Shown: in pieces, positions 8,054-13,857 of the stretch
Position numbering within the stretch: the first letter of the stretch is position 1
How the letters are laid out: each line of letters begins with the position of its first letter
Origin: an uncultured Veillonella sp.
Lineage (GTDB): Bacteria > Bacillota > Negativicutes > Veillonellales > Veillonellaceae
Length of the DNA: 19,045 nucleotides
Assembly (NCBI RefSeq): GCF_915069625.1
Contig: NZ_CAJZFD010000012.1
Coordinates: 1-19,045 of the forward strand
Reading direction: 5' to 3'
The notes under the pieces: model-generated
The model's database searches: none
What the model was told of the DNA's origin: nothing
Seen by the model: the letters and a program-made list of their open reading frames with translations, nothing else
Made by a program: the position numbers and the translations under genes

Positions 8054-8835
8054 TATTGTGCCACCTCCTTAGCTAAGCGTTGAACCATTGCTTTTACCAT
8101 TTCCATGCGGTATTCTTTGGACGCATGAGAGTTAGATTGGTAAACTAATTCTTCAGATGCTAATTGACCTGCTTCTTTTGCTGCAGACAATCCTTTTTCT
8201 GAAAGTAACGCACTTGCTTTAGCTGCTAATTGAGGTACGCCAGGTCTTGTACCAATGTACAATTCAACGCCTTTTTCATCGCGGCGAAGAGCACCTGTCA
8301 ACAATGGGAAGTCCCCACGAGAGATGCGAAGTGCTTCCACAGCTACAGGCACATCTACTTTAGGGATGCGAATTTCCATGAGGATATCACGTTCTCTATA
8401 TGTCATATAGTCTTGCATGGACATGCGACCACCTTTAAAGGTAACGATGTCCGCATGCACTGCTAACAATGCAGGAATGATATCAGAGAAGCCGAATCTA
8501 CTAGCTACAGAGCCGCCCATAGTAGCTGTATTACGGAATTGAACGCCAAGGATTTCCTTAATGCCTTTAACTACGGCACCACCGCAGAATTGTTGTAATG
8601 GCTCAAAGCGTTCCACATCTCCTTGTGTCGCCATAGCACCAATTACAAATTCGTTCTCCTCTTCACGAACATAACGCAAATCAAGACTTCCCATATCGAT
8701 CACTGATGGCCATGTGCGTCGACCTAAACGCAACCAACAGCCGCCAGCTAGCATTGGGGCAGTTTTGTTTTTTGTGGCTAATTCATAAGCCTCTTCCACC
8801 GTCTTCGGTTGTAATACTTTCATAAATGCTAACAT
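8053..8835 (-). CDS. xdhB: Molybdenum hydroxylase FAD-binding (medium) subunit
   Basis: 260-residue FAD subunit of the xanthine dehydrogenase family. Seen: the FAD_binding_5 motif PMLAGGCWLRLG (residues 27-38), the second conserved flavin loop NTATMGGSVASRFGFSD (102-118), then the CO-dehydrogenase flavoprotein C-terminal domain. I chose the ATG at 8835 because GAGAGGA precedes it by about six bases and the conserved MKVLQPKTVEEA start follows; the open frame upstream to 8904 has no SD. It is the first gene of the hydroxylase operon. The electron acceptor (NAD or ferredoxin) cannot be read from the sequence. Confidence 0.92.
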   Translation of the reverse strand: MLAFMKVLQPKTVEEAYELATKNKTAPMLAGGCWLRLGRRTWPSVIDMGSLDLRYVREEENEFVIGAMATQGDVERFEPLQQFCGGAVVKGIKEILGVQFRNTATMGGSVASRFGFSDIIPALLAVHADIVTFKGGRMSMQDYMTYRERDILMEIRIPKVDVPVAVEALRISRGDFPLLTGALRRDEKGVELYIGTRPGVPQLAAKASALLSEKGLSAAKEAGQLASEELVYQSNSHASKEYRMEMVKAMVQRLAKEVAQ

Positions 8836-8989
8836 AATCTGTCCTCTCAATGGTATACTAATACTAACAGTACTGGATGATAACCATAAAAATACAGATA
8901 TCACCGAACTACAAACCTAGCAGGAATCTATAGAATTCCTCACGTTTCTTATACTTTTATTTTACCAATTATTCGCTACTAAATCTACG
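8836..8989. promoter_or_regulatory. Divergent promoter region between xdhB and the queG-like gene
   Basis: Both genes start outward from these 154 bases. On the minus strand TTATCA (8883-8878), a 17-base spacer and TAGTAT (8860-8855) make a possible xdh promoter, but the leader would be only about 13 bases, so a promoter further upstream is also possible. On the plus strand TATACT (8950-8955) is a possible -10 for the queG-like gene with a poor -35. No clear operator repeat is seen. Confidence 0.35.
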
Positions 8990-9865
8990 ATGAAAGATAT
9001 AAATTTACAAGAATTTTGCAAAGAATTACATATTTATGAATTTGGTATTGCCCCTTGGCCCCTACCTGAAAATGCAAAAACTATTTTGTATGAAAGCAAC
9101 CCCTGTCCATTTACAGCAGCCGACGTAGAAGAGCGATTGCTAGGAACAACAGAGTTTACGCCCAAAAGCGCTATAGTATGCCTCTTCCCATACTACGTAG
9201 AACGTAGTGGTCCATCTAATCTTTCCCGCTATACATGGGCTACAGATTATCACCTGGTCATTAATGAATATTTAGAAAAACTTACTGAAAAATTACAAAA
9301 AATGAATACTTCAGCCCAGTTTTCTATACATTGTGACACCTCTCCCCTCGCGGATCGTTACATGGCCTACTTAGCAGGCCTTGGTTTCTACGGCAAAAAC
9401 AATTGTTTCATCAGTCCTAAGTGGGGTTCCTATGTAGTCATTGGAACAATTTTAACTACCTTAGAATTAGAGCCAAATACACCGCTCGCTCAGTCCTGTA
9501 TAGGATGCAATCGGTGTATTACGGCTTGCTTAGGGCAATGTTTAGGTCATGACGAATTTAAATATGATACCTGTAAAAGCTACTTAACACAGAAAAAAGG
9601 AGATCTTACAAACGAGGAGGAAATCATCATAGGAAAAACGCCACTCGTATTTGGCTGCGATGTATGCCAAGAGGTCTGTCCCCATAATCAAAATATCCCA
9701 ACAACGCCCATACCTGAATTTCAACACGTAGAACCGTACATAGATATTAACGAACTAGAGACCCTAACAAACAAAGAATTCAAAGCTAAGTATGGCAATC
9801 GGGCATTCTCGTGGCGGGGGAAAAAAATATTAATGAGAAATCAAGAAATTATAGAAGGTAAATAG
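8990..9865 (+). CDS. queG: Epoxyqueuosine reductase (QueG)-like iron-sulfur protein, short form
   Basis: 291-residue protein of the QueG family, which reduces epoxyqueuosine to queuosine in tRNA using cobalamin and two [4Fe-4S] clusters. Seen: the catalytic-Asp block CDTSPLADRYMAYLAGLGFYG with Asp116, followed by GKNN; first Cys motif C170-x2-C173-x2-C176-x3-C180; second C223-x2-C226-x3-C230-P. C180 is followed by Leu, not the usual Pro, and there is an additional Cys184, so the first motif departs from the typical ACPTGA. The C-terminal HEAT-like region of the E. coli enzyme is missing. No SD is visible before the ATG. It is monocistronic and not next to other queuosine genes. It could be a paralogue with another substrate. 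Confidence 0.72.
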   Translation: MKDINLQEFCKELHIYEFGIAPWPLPENAKTILYESNPCPFTAADVEERLLGTTEFTPKSAIVCLFPYYVERSGPSNLSRYTWATDYHLVINEYLEKLTEKLQKMNTSAQFSIHCDTSPLADRYMAYLAGLGFYGKNNCFISPKWGSYVVIGTILTTLELEPNTPLAQSCIGCNRCITACLGQCLGHDEFKYDTCKSYLTQKKGDLTNEEEIIIGKTPLVFGCDVCQEVCPHNQNIPTTPIPEFQHVEPYIDINELETLTNKEFKAKYGNRAFSWRGKKILMRNQEIIEGK

Positions 9866-9898
9866 ATATTATAATTTGTTATGCTTTATAATATCTTT
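9865..9898 (+). terminator. AT-only hairpin after the queG-like gene
   Basis: Arms GATATTATAA (9865-9874) and TTATAATATC (9886-9895) form a 10-bp, nearly GC-free stem followed by TTTG. It begins inside the stop codon of the queG-like gene. It is a weak terminator at best. It could also mark the far end of the minus-strand toxin transcript. Confidence 0.45.
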
Positions 9899-9914
9899 GT
9901 AAGCTTTACAGGCT

Positions 9915-9943
9915 TTGACATCTGTTTAGCAAAAACTTATAAT
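9915..9943 (+). promoter_or_regulatory. Consensus sigma-70 promoter, antisense to the toxin 3' region
   Basis: TTGACA (9915-9920), a 17-base spacer and TATAAT (9938-9943) match the consensus in all 12 positions, the only such match I found in the window. The predicted start is near 9950. No coding gene follows on the plus strand. The RNA would run head-on into the 3' end of the small toxin gene, as expected for a type I antitoxin RNA. Confidence 0.8.
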
Positions 9944-9949
9944 AATATA

Positions 9950-10050
9950 ACAGAGATAGCTAGATGCCTAGGAACGTCCAGCTCATCTCTAAAACTTTAT
10001 TTGAGATGTAAAATGGCTGTGACGTCTATTAAGATGTTATGGCTATTTTT
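9950..10050 (+). ncRNA. Candidate antisense antitoxin RNA
   Basis: RNA predicted from the perfect promoter at 9915-9943. Its start is estimated. Its end is a guess, placed at the T-rich stretch around 10045-10058. It contains an imperfect long stem: ACGTC/GACGT, AGC/GCT and CATCTC/GAGATG between about 9974 and 10025. It would be fully complementary to the toxin mRNA 3' untranslated region and its last codons. It also carries GCTCATCTCT (9981-9990), the same 10 bases found in the toxin mRNA leader. There is no direct evidence of transcription; a clean Rho-independent terminator was not found. Confidence 0.55.
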
Positions 10051-10144
10051 CGTTTTTACGGCAAATAAGCACTACGAATGCGCCACAAGTGAATAATAAG
10101 CTGATGATGCTTACCACTAGGGACAATATTTCAAAATCACTCAT
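10043..10144 (-). CDS. Small hydrophobic toxin-like peptide (TxpA/holin-like type I toxin)
   Basis: 33-residue peptide, MSDFEILSLVVSIISLLFTC in its first 20 residues, with one membrane helix (about residues 6-28) and a basic end RKNEK. Its features are an acidic N-terminus with an F/Y-E-x-L-S-L start, a single helix and a charged tail. These match the short holin-like/TxpA-type toxins of Firmicutes type I toxin-antitoxin systems, which damage membranes and are silenced by antisense RNA. The SD GAGGAGG (10158-10152) with a 7-base spacer is one of the strongest in the window. A 12-codon ORF ends four bases before its ATG. The ORF is short enough to be missed by usual gene callers. A constitutive small membrane protein without toxicity is the alternative. 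Confidence 0.75.
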   Translation of the reverse strand: MSDFEILSLVVSIISLLFTCGAFVVLICRKNEK

Positions 10145-10148
10145 AGTC

Positions 10149-10187
10149 TCACCTCCTCGAACGAGAGAGAGATGAGCAGAACAACAT
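10149..10187 (-). CDS. 12-codon upstream ORF (leader peptide) before the toxin
   Basis: ATG at 10187, stop TGA at 10151-10149, peptide MLFCSSLSRSRR. It has its own strong SD, AGGAGG (10200-10195), 7 bases before the ATG, the same geometry as the toxin gene. Its last two codons plus stop (AGG AGG TGA) are the toxin SD itself. Ribosomes translating it would cross the SD-sequestering hairpin, so it could couple or gate toxin translation, like mok for hok (analogy only). The peptide has no recognisable function. Confidence 0.55.
   Translation of the reverse strand: MLFCSSLSRSRR
10152..10170 (-). promoter_or_regulatory. SD-sequestering hairpin in the toxin leader
   Basis: On the minus strand CTC(T)CTC (10169-10163) can pair with GAGGAG (10158-10153) around a four-base GTTC loop, burying the toxin SD. 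The CT-rich arm directly overlaps the 10-base segment that is complementary to the mRNA 3' region (10177-10168), so the two pairings could interact. Confidence 0.5.
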
Positions 10188-10207
10188 CTAACTACCTCCT
10201 ACACTAA

Positions 10208-10259
10208 AGTATAAATACAAGAAATTACGAAGTATAATGACTAATTGATATGCCACTAA
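10208..10259 (-). promoter_or_regulatory. Candidate toxin promoter region
   Basis: TATACT occurs twice on the minus strand (10236-10231 and 10213-10208) inside a direct repeat of AAGTATAA. The first has a poor -35, TTAGTG at 10259-10254 with 17-base spacing. A start near 10224 would give a leader of about 80 bases containing the upstream ORF. The promoter looks much weaker than the opposing antisense promoter. Confidence 0.4.
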
Positions 10260-10297
10260 TAGTCACATACGTAGGAGATTTGGTATTTTTGCAGAAT

Positions 10298-10330
10298 AAA
10301 AAGAGACGACCATCCGTCGTCTCTTTTTTA
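10298..10330. terminator. Terminator of the mscS-dacF-yfbR unit
   Basis: Arms AGAGACGAC (10302-10310) and GTCGTCTCT (10316-10324) with loop CATCC, flanked by A-rich and T-rich runs on both sides. Minus-strand RNA from yfbR (stop at 10335) ends in a T-run, and it also works in the plus direction. It isolates the toxin cassette from yfbR transcription. Confidence 0.88.
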
Positions 10331-10334
10331 ATCA

Positions 10335-10925
10335 TTATTTGATTTCGTAGTAATTTAGCTCATCTAAGCTTTTACCAAGAGCAGGCATATAAGTCTCAAG
10401 GAACATATCTACCTCTGGCATGTTGAGTGCTTTCAGTTTAGCCAAAATGGAGTCATGTGCTTCTTTAAATTCATCGTTCCCTGCCTTGAGTTCGTTTACA
10501 CATTTCATATACGCTGAAATAGTATCTGCCGCCTTAACGATAGGCCACTCAGGATTATCCTCTGCATCGACTATGAAAGGCTTATAAACAGCTTGTAATC
10601 GTTCTGGCAAGGTAGATAACATTTTCTCTTGTGCTAATGTTTCAACTTCACCGTACAGTTCACGAAGTTTTGGATCAAAATATTTAATCGGTGTTGGCAT
10701 GTCACCTGTGAAGATTTCACTCACCTCATGATACATGGCAATAACAGCCACCTTATTAATGTCCACATTACCATCAAAGTATTCATTTTTGAGAGCTGCT
10801 AAATTGTGAGCTACCATCGCTACTTCGAGGCTATGTTCTTGAATATTTTCTGTTTCTGTATTACGCATGAGGCTCCATCGATTAATAAAGCGCATGCGTT
10901 TTAAAAATGCAAAGAATGAACTCAT
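10335..10925 (-). CDS. yfbR: YfbR-type HD-domain 5'-deoxynucleotidase
   Basis: 196-residue protein aligning along its length with E. coli YfbR, a metal-dependent phosphohydrolase that dephosphorylates dNMPs. Seen: FINRWSLMRNTETENIQEHS with Arg16 and metal-ligand His31, VAMVAHNLAA, YHEVSEIFTGDMPTPIKYF with His66, and KAADTISAYMKC with Asp134. The HD pair itself reads His66-Glu67 (CAT GAG) where E. coli has His-Asp, a conservative change at a metal ligand. I chose the ATG at 10925, preceded by GGGGGATAT; the frame opens earlier only through a TTG. It follows dacF by about 26 bases and ends at a clear terminator. Its link to cell-wall genes is positional only. Confidence 0.88.
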   Translation of the reverse strand: MSSFFAFLKRMRFINRWSLMRNTETENIQEHSLEVAMVAHNLAALKNEYFDGNVDINKVAVIAMYHEVSEIFTGDMPTPIKYFDPKLRELYGEVETLAQEKMLSTLPERLQAVYKPFIVDAEDNPEWPIVKAADTISAYMKCVNELKAGNDEFKEAHDSILAKLKALNMPEVDMFLETYMPALGKSLDELNYYEIK

Positions 10926-10951
10926 ATATCCCCCATTACACAATAGTTCCC

Positions 10952-11809
10952 CTAAATAACTCCACGAAGTTTAAAGCCGTAATCAAGGAATTGTACAGCT
11001 TCTTCCCAACGGTTATCATCGTTAAGCATAACTACAATCATAGTATGACCATTACGGGTAGCCGATGCAATCAAGCATTCCCCTGCAGCATTCGTAAATC
11101 CAGTTTTTAAACCATTAGCACCAGGATATTTATTGCGAATGAAATGGTTTGTAGTGCGAATTGTTTCTGGCGTACGGTTTTGATAAGGTACCTTATAATA
11201 ATCATTGGCTACTTTATCGCGGAACATTTGGTATTTCATACCATACGCTGCAATCATCGCCAAGTCACGGGCCGTAGAGTGATGGCCCATTTGTGTCAAA
11301 CCATGAGGATTTAAAAACACACTATTTTTTGCCCCTGCTTTTGCAGCAACGCGATTCATGTCCTTTGCAAAATTCTCTACAGAGCCACTTACATTTTCTG
11401 CTACTACAACGGCCGCATCATTACCGCTGGCAACCATCATGCCTTCAAGAACGCCTTCCAAGGTAATTTGATCTCCGACGCGAACCCCCAGATTGGATTC
11501 CTCCATACTAGTGGCATAACTACTAATAGTCGCCAGTTCATCAAGTTGTGTACCTTTGAGTTCTAGAGCTGTTAACAATGTAACCATTTTCGTAGTGCTC
11601 GCAGGATGCATCCACTTATCAGGATTCTTTGCAAATAGGATTTCTTTTGTATCCGCATCAATGAGAACAACAGCCTCACCTATCGTAGATGGCGGCGCAA
11701 TATACGCCGCATGAGAAACACTAGTACCGAAAATAATAGCGCCTATACAGGCTATCATCAAAATAAGTCGTTTCCAAACTATACAAGCATTAGTTGTTAA
11801 AGATATCAT
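10952..11809 (-). CDS. dacF: D-alanyl-D-alanine carboxypeptidase (penicillin-binding protein, S11 family)
   Basis: 285-residue S11 peptidase that removes the terminal D-Ala of peptidoglycan stem peptides outside the cytoplasmic membrane. The signal peptide (hydrophobic LILMIACIGAIIFG, likely cleavage after VSHA near 34) is followed by catalytic S71-T-T-K74 (HPASTTK), S128-G-N130 (VASGND) and K235-T-G237 (GLKTGFT). It stops right after the catalytic domain, lacking the C-terminal beta domain and amphipathic anchor of DacA/DacF, so it may be periplasmic and soluble. The ATG at 11809 is preceded by AAGTGAG; a GTG at 11830 is the alternative start. It lies between mscS and yfbR in one unit. The symbol dacF is by similarity; dacB-type is possible. 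Confidence 0.85.
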   Translation of the reverse strand: MISLTTNACIVWKRLILMIACIGAIIFGTSVSHAAYIAPPSTIGEAVVLIDADTKEILFAKNPDKWMHPASTTKMVTLLTALELKGTQLDELATISSYATSMEESNLGVRVGDQITLEGVLEGMMVASGNDAAVVVAENVSGSVENFAKDMNRVAAKAGAKNSVFLNPHGLTQMGHHSTARDLAMIAAYGMKYQMFRDKVANDYYKVPYQNRTPETIRTTNHFIRNKYPGANGLKTGFTNAAGECLIASATRNGHTMIVVMLNDDNRWEEAVQFLDYGFKLRGVI

Positions 11810-11833
11810 ATATCTCACTTTCTGTATCACATA

Positions 11834-12763
11834 TTAACTTTCAGGGTTATCATCAATGGCAACATCCGTTCCGCTTGCTTTTTTCTTAGTTCCCTTAATT
11901 TCACCAGTAGAGTTATCTACATTTTGAAGATATACAACACGTTGAGGATATGGAATGTCGATACCATATTTATCGAACGCATCTTTTACATCAGACATAA
12001 TTCCATATTGCACATCTAAGAAGTCTTTCGACTTAACGCGTGCATAGGCAGCAATGCGTACAGAGTTATCGCCAAATTCAGAAATACCAATTTCCATATT
12101 TTTAGGATTGAGTACACGTTTATCAGCAGCAAAAATATTTTTTAAGATTTTAATTGCTTCATGATGATTATTGTTATAACCAATATCAAAGACGAACGGG
12201 ATAACCCTTTCATGGGTATAAGCAATATTAGTTATGGCTTGGGAGGTAAGGATAGAGTTTGGTATATACACATTTTTTTGATCTTTAGTAGTGATAATAG
12301 TATACATAAATTGAATAGACTTAACACTACCTACAGTATCTCCAACTTGAATAACATGACCTGCTCTAAAAGGCTTAAATATAAGAATTAATAAGCCTGA
12401 TGCCAAGTTAGATAAGTTGTTTTGTAAGGCCAAACCAATACCTAAGCCAAAGGCACCAAAGGCAGCTACAAAGGATGTAGTAGGAACACCAATTTGATTT
12501 AAGCAAATCAATATTAGACCTACTAGCAATGCATAATTGATGATCTGCGTAATAAAGCTCATCGCAGCAGAGTCATAAGAGGCCTTAGTCATAATACGGA
12601 CAGCAAAGGTTTTCACCCATTTAATAGCATAACGACCTACCCAAAATATAATAAGAGCTAATAATATATTGCCCGCTTGAGAAAAGAACCAATCTCGAAA
12701 TTGAATCAATACATTAGCATCTTTAAACAATATTTCTGATGCAGAATAAAGAATATTGCCCAT
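11834..12763 (-). CDS. mscS: MscS-type small-conductance mechanosensitive channel
   Basis: 309-residue channel releasing solutes during hypo-osmotic shock. Three membrane helices: about 31-50, 72-90, and the pore-lining TM3 at 94-127 with the Gly/Ala pattern AAFGAFGLGIGLALQNNLSN. The cytoplasmic beta domain follows (GHVIQVGDTVGSV, YIPNSILTSQAITN) and an a/b domain ends near DIPYPQRVVYL. The last 30 residues are a charged, probably disordered tail. SD TTGGAGG six bases before the ATG. First gene of the mscS-dacF-yfbR unit. Length and layout are typical for MscS; YggB is a synonym. Confidence 0.92.
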   Translation of the reverse strand: MGNILYSASEILFKDANVLIQFRDWFFSQAGNILLALIIFWVGRYAIKWVKTFAVRIMTKASYDSAAMSFITQIINYALLVGLILICLNQIGVPTTSFVAAFGAFGLGIGLALQNNLSNLASGLLILIFKPFRAGHVIQVGDTVGSVKSIQFMYTIITTKDQKNVYIPNSILTSQAITNIAYTHERVIPFVFDIGYNNNHHEAIKILKNIFAADKRVLNPKNMEIGISEFGDNSVRIAAYARVKSKDFLDVQYGIMSDVKDAFDKYGIDIPYPQRVVYLQNVDNSTGEIKGTKKKASGTDVAIDDNPES

Positions 12764-12927
12764 ATTAAACCTCCAATAATATAACTTTATAAATAATTGA
12801 GCACATCTATTAATATGGTCATCATAAACATATATGCTATAATTTAATAAATATATTTTACACGATATAGTAAAGTTATTATATCGTTATATTACATATA
12901 TAACAATCTAAATCTAGGGAGACTTAC
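12764..12927. promoter_or_regulatory. Divergent mscS/cbiZ intergenic region with a promoter-overlapping inverted repeat
   Basis: A perfect inverted repeat, ACGATATA (12862-12869) and TATATCGT (12880-12887), is separated by 10 bases. It covers the spacer and -10 of a likely plus-strand promoter: TTTACA (12857-12862), 17 bases, TATATC (12880-12885). This is the geometry of a repressor operator for cbiZ. The leader is too short (about 35 bases) for a cobalamin riboswitch. A second TATAAT at 12838-12843 has a poor -35. Confidence 0.5.
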
Positions 12928-13704
12928 ATGTTCAACAATCCATATGAAGCACCACAAGAGCTTGCAACAGGAGGTCATGTAACGAAAGAATTAAATTCCG
13001 TTACAGTACACTTTGACGACATCCATTATTCCTTATCTAGTGGTCAACTCAATGGTGGGTATCACCATACCTTAGCTGTACGAAATCAACAATTAACTTA
13101 TCAAATTGAAACAGAAAAAGATTTACCTGGTGGGTCTGTAGCAAATTATTTAGCCCAAGAATTCGAGCATATCGATACGCCAGTCCATTTTAGTACAGCA
13201 CTTCTTACATCTGCTACAATGAACCTTCACGCATACGCCAAGGTCGAAGAGCACGATACGATTGTGGAGACCATCGTTACTGCAGGCTATGAAAAAACAG
13301 CTCATCGTGCAGGCACAGGCTATTGCTACGAGGAGCGAGATGGTAGTTTCATAGTACCTGGTACCATTAATATTCTTGTCTTTACAAACAAGGCATTAAC
13401 AGATAGTGCCATGGTGAAAGCTATCATGACAATTACGGAGGCTAAAACCGCAGCCCTCCAAGATTGGGGTGTTGAAAGTGTACGCCTCTATCCATTTATC
13501 AACGAAGATATTCCTGAAGCAATTACAAAAGAACGCAAGACTTCTGCTACAGGAACCTCCACAGACGGTATCATTCTCACCATAGATACAAATGGTGATG
13601 TGTTAACGGACGCTGGCTCCTTCTCCCTATTTGGAGACACATTGGCTAAAACAGTTTATGTAGGTATACAACGGGCCTTAGAAAATGCTATTGGCGCCGA
13701 ATAA
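12928..13704 (+). CDS. cbiZ: CbiZ-type adenosylcobinamide amidohydrolase
   Basis: 258-residue CbiZ-family protein. CbiZ cuts adenosylcobinamide to adenosylcobyric acid so that corrinoids lacking the preferred lower ligand can be rebuilt into cobalamin. Seen: LSSGQLNGG (36-44), LLTSATM (92-98), IVTAGYEKTA (116-125), VPGTINI (143-149), TEAKTAAL (170-177) and SATGTSTDGI (206-215), the characteristic blocks in order. SD GGGAGA before the ATG at proper spacing. It stands alone on the plus strand; no corrinoid transport or cob genes are next to it here. The predicted product is cytoplasmic. The family assignment is firm; the precise substrate range in this species is unknown. Confidence 0.88.
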   Translation: MFNNPYEAPQELATGGHVTKELNSVTVHFDDIHYSLSSGQLNGGYHHTLAVRNQQLTYQIETEKDLPGGSVANYLAQEFEHIDTPVHFSTALLTSATMNLHAYAKVEEHDTIVETIVTAGYEKTAHRAGTGYCYEERDGSFIVPGTINILVFTNKALTDSAMVKAIMTITEAKTAALQDWGVESVRLYPFINEDIPEAITKERKTSATGTSTDGIILTIDTNGDVLTDAGSFSLFGDTLAKTVYVGIQRALENAIGAE

Positions 13705-13751
13705 AAAACCGCACATCCTAGGCGAAATAAAAAACCGCACATCCTAGGCGA
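13700..13751. repeat. Exact 26-bp tandem duplication at the end of cbiZ
   Basis: The 26 bases at 13700-13725, which include the cbiZ stop codon, are repeated without change at 13726-13751. Both copies contain the CCGCACATCC arm that pairs with GGATGTGCGG at 13755-13764, so either copy could form the terminator stem. It looks like a recent slippage duplication. Confidence 0.95.
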
Positions 13752-13766
13752 TCGGGATGTGCGGTT
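13729..13766 (-). terminator. Minus-strand terminator (asparaginase side)
   Basis: Arms AACCGCACATCC (13733-13744) and GGATGTGCGGTT (13755-13766), a 12-bp stem with a 10-base loop. On the minus strand it continues into a six-T run, so it should end transcripts from the asparaginase gene about 100 bases past its stop. The plus-strand side has no T-run. Confidence 0.75.
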
Positions 13767-13821
13767 CATTGCATATAAAACTGTTACGCATAGTATAATA
13801 CTTGAAAATGAATATCAAATT

Positions 13822-13857
13822 AAGATTTGAGAGTTTTTCTCAAATCTTTTTTGTTTT
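13822..13857 (+). terminator. Plus-strand terminator (cbiZ side)
   Basis: Arms AAGATTTGAGA (13822-13832) and TCTCAAATCTT (13838-13848), 11 bp with loop GTTTT, followed by TTTTTTGTTTT on the plus strand. It ends cbiZ transcription just before the asparaginase stop codon. On the minus strand the tail is weaker (AATTTGA). Confidence 0.85.

Noticed and set aside
9964..10011. 15-codon ORF (starting MPRNVQLIS) within the candidate antisense RNA
   Set aside because: Only a weak purine stretch precedes the ATG and the sequence is explained by RNA pairing; not supported as coding.
9881..10096. 71-codon plus-strand ORF in the gene-poor region
   Set aside because: No SD, no recognisable domain, odd composition; it is the antisense strand of the toxin cassette. 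The antisense RNA is the better explanation.
12888..12927. Cobalamin riboswitch before cbiZ
   Set aside because: The leader after the likely promoter is only about 35 bases and none of the conserved B12-box elements is seen.
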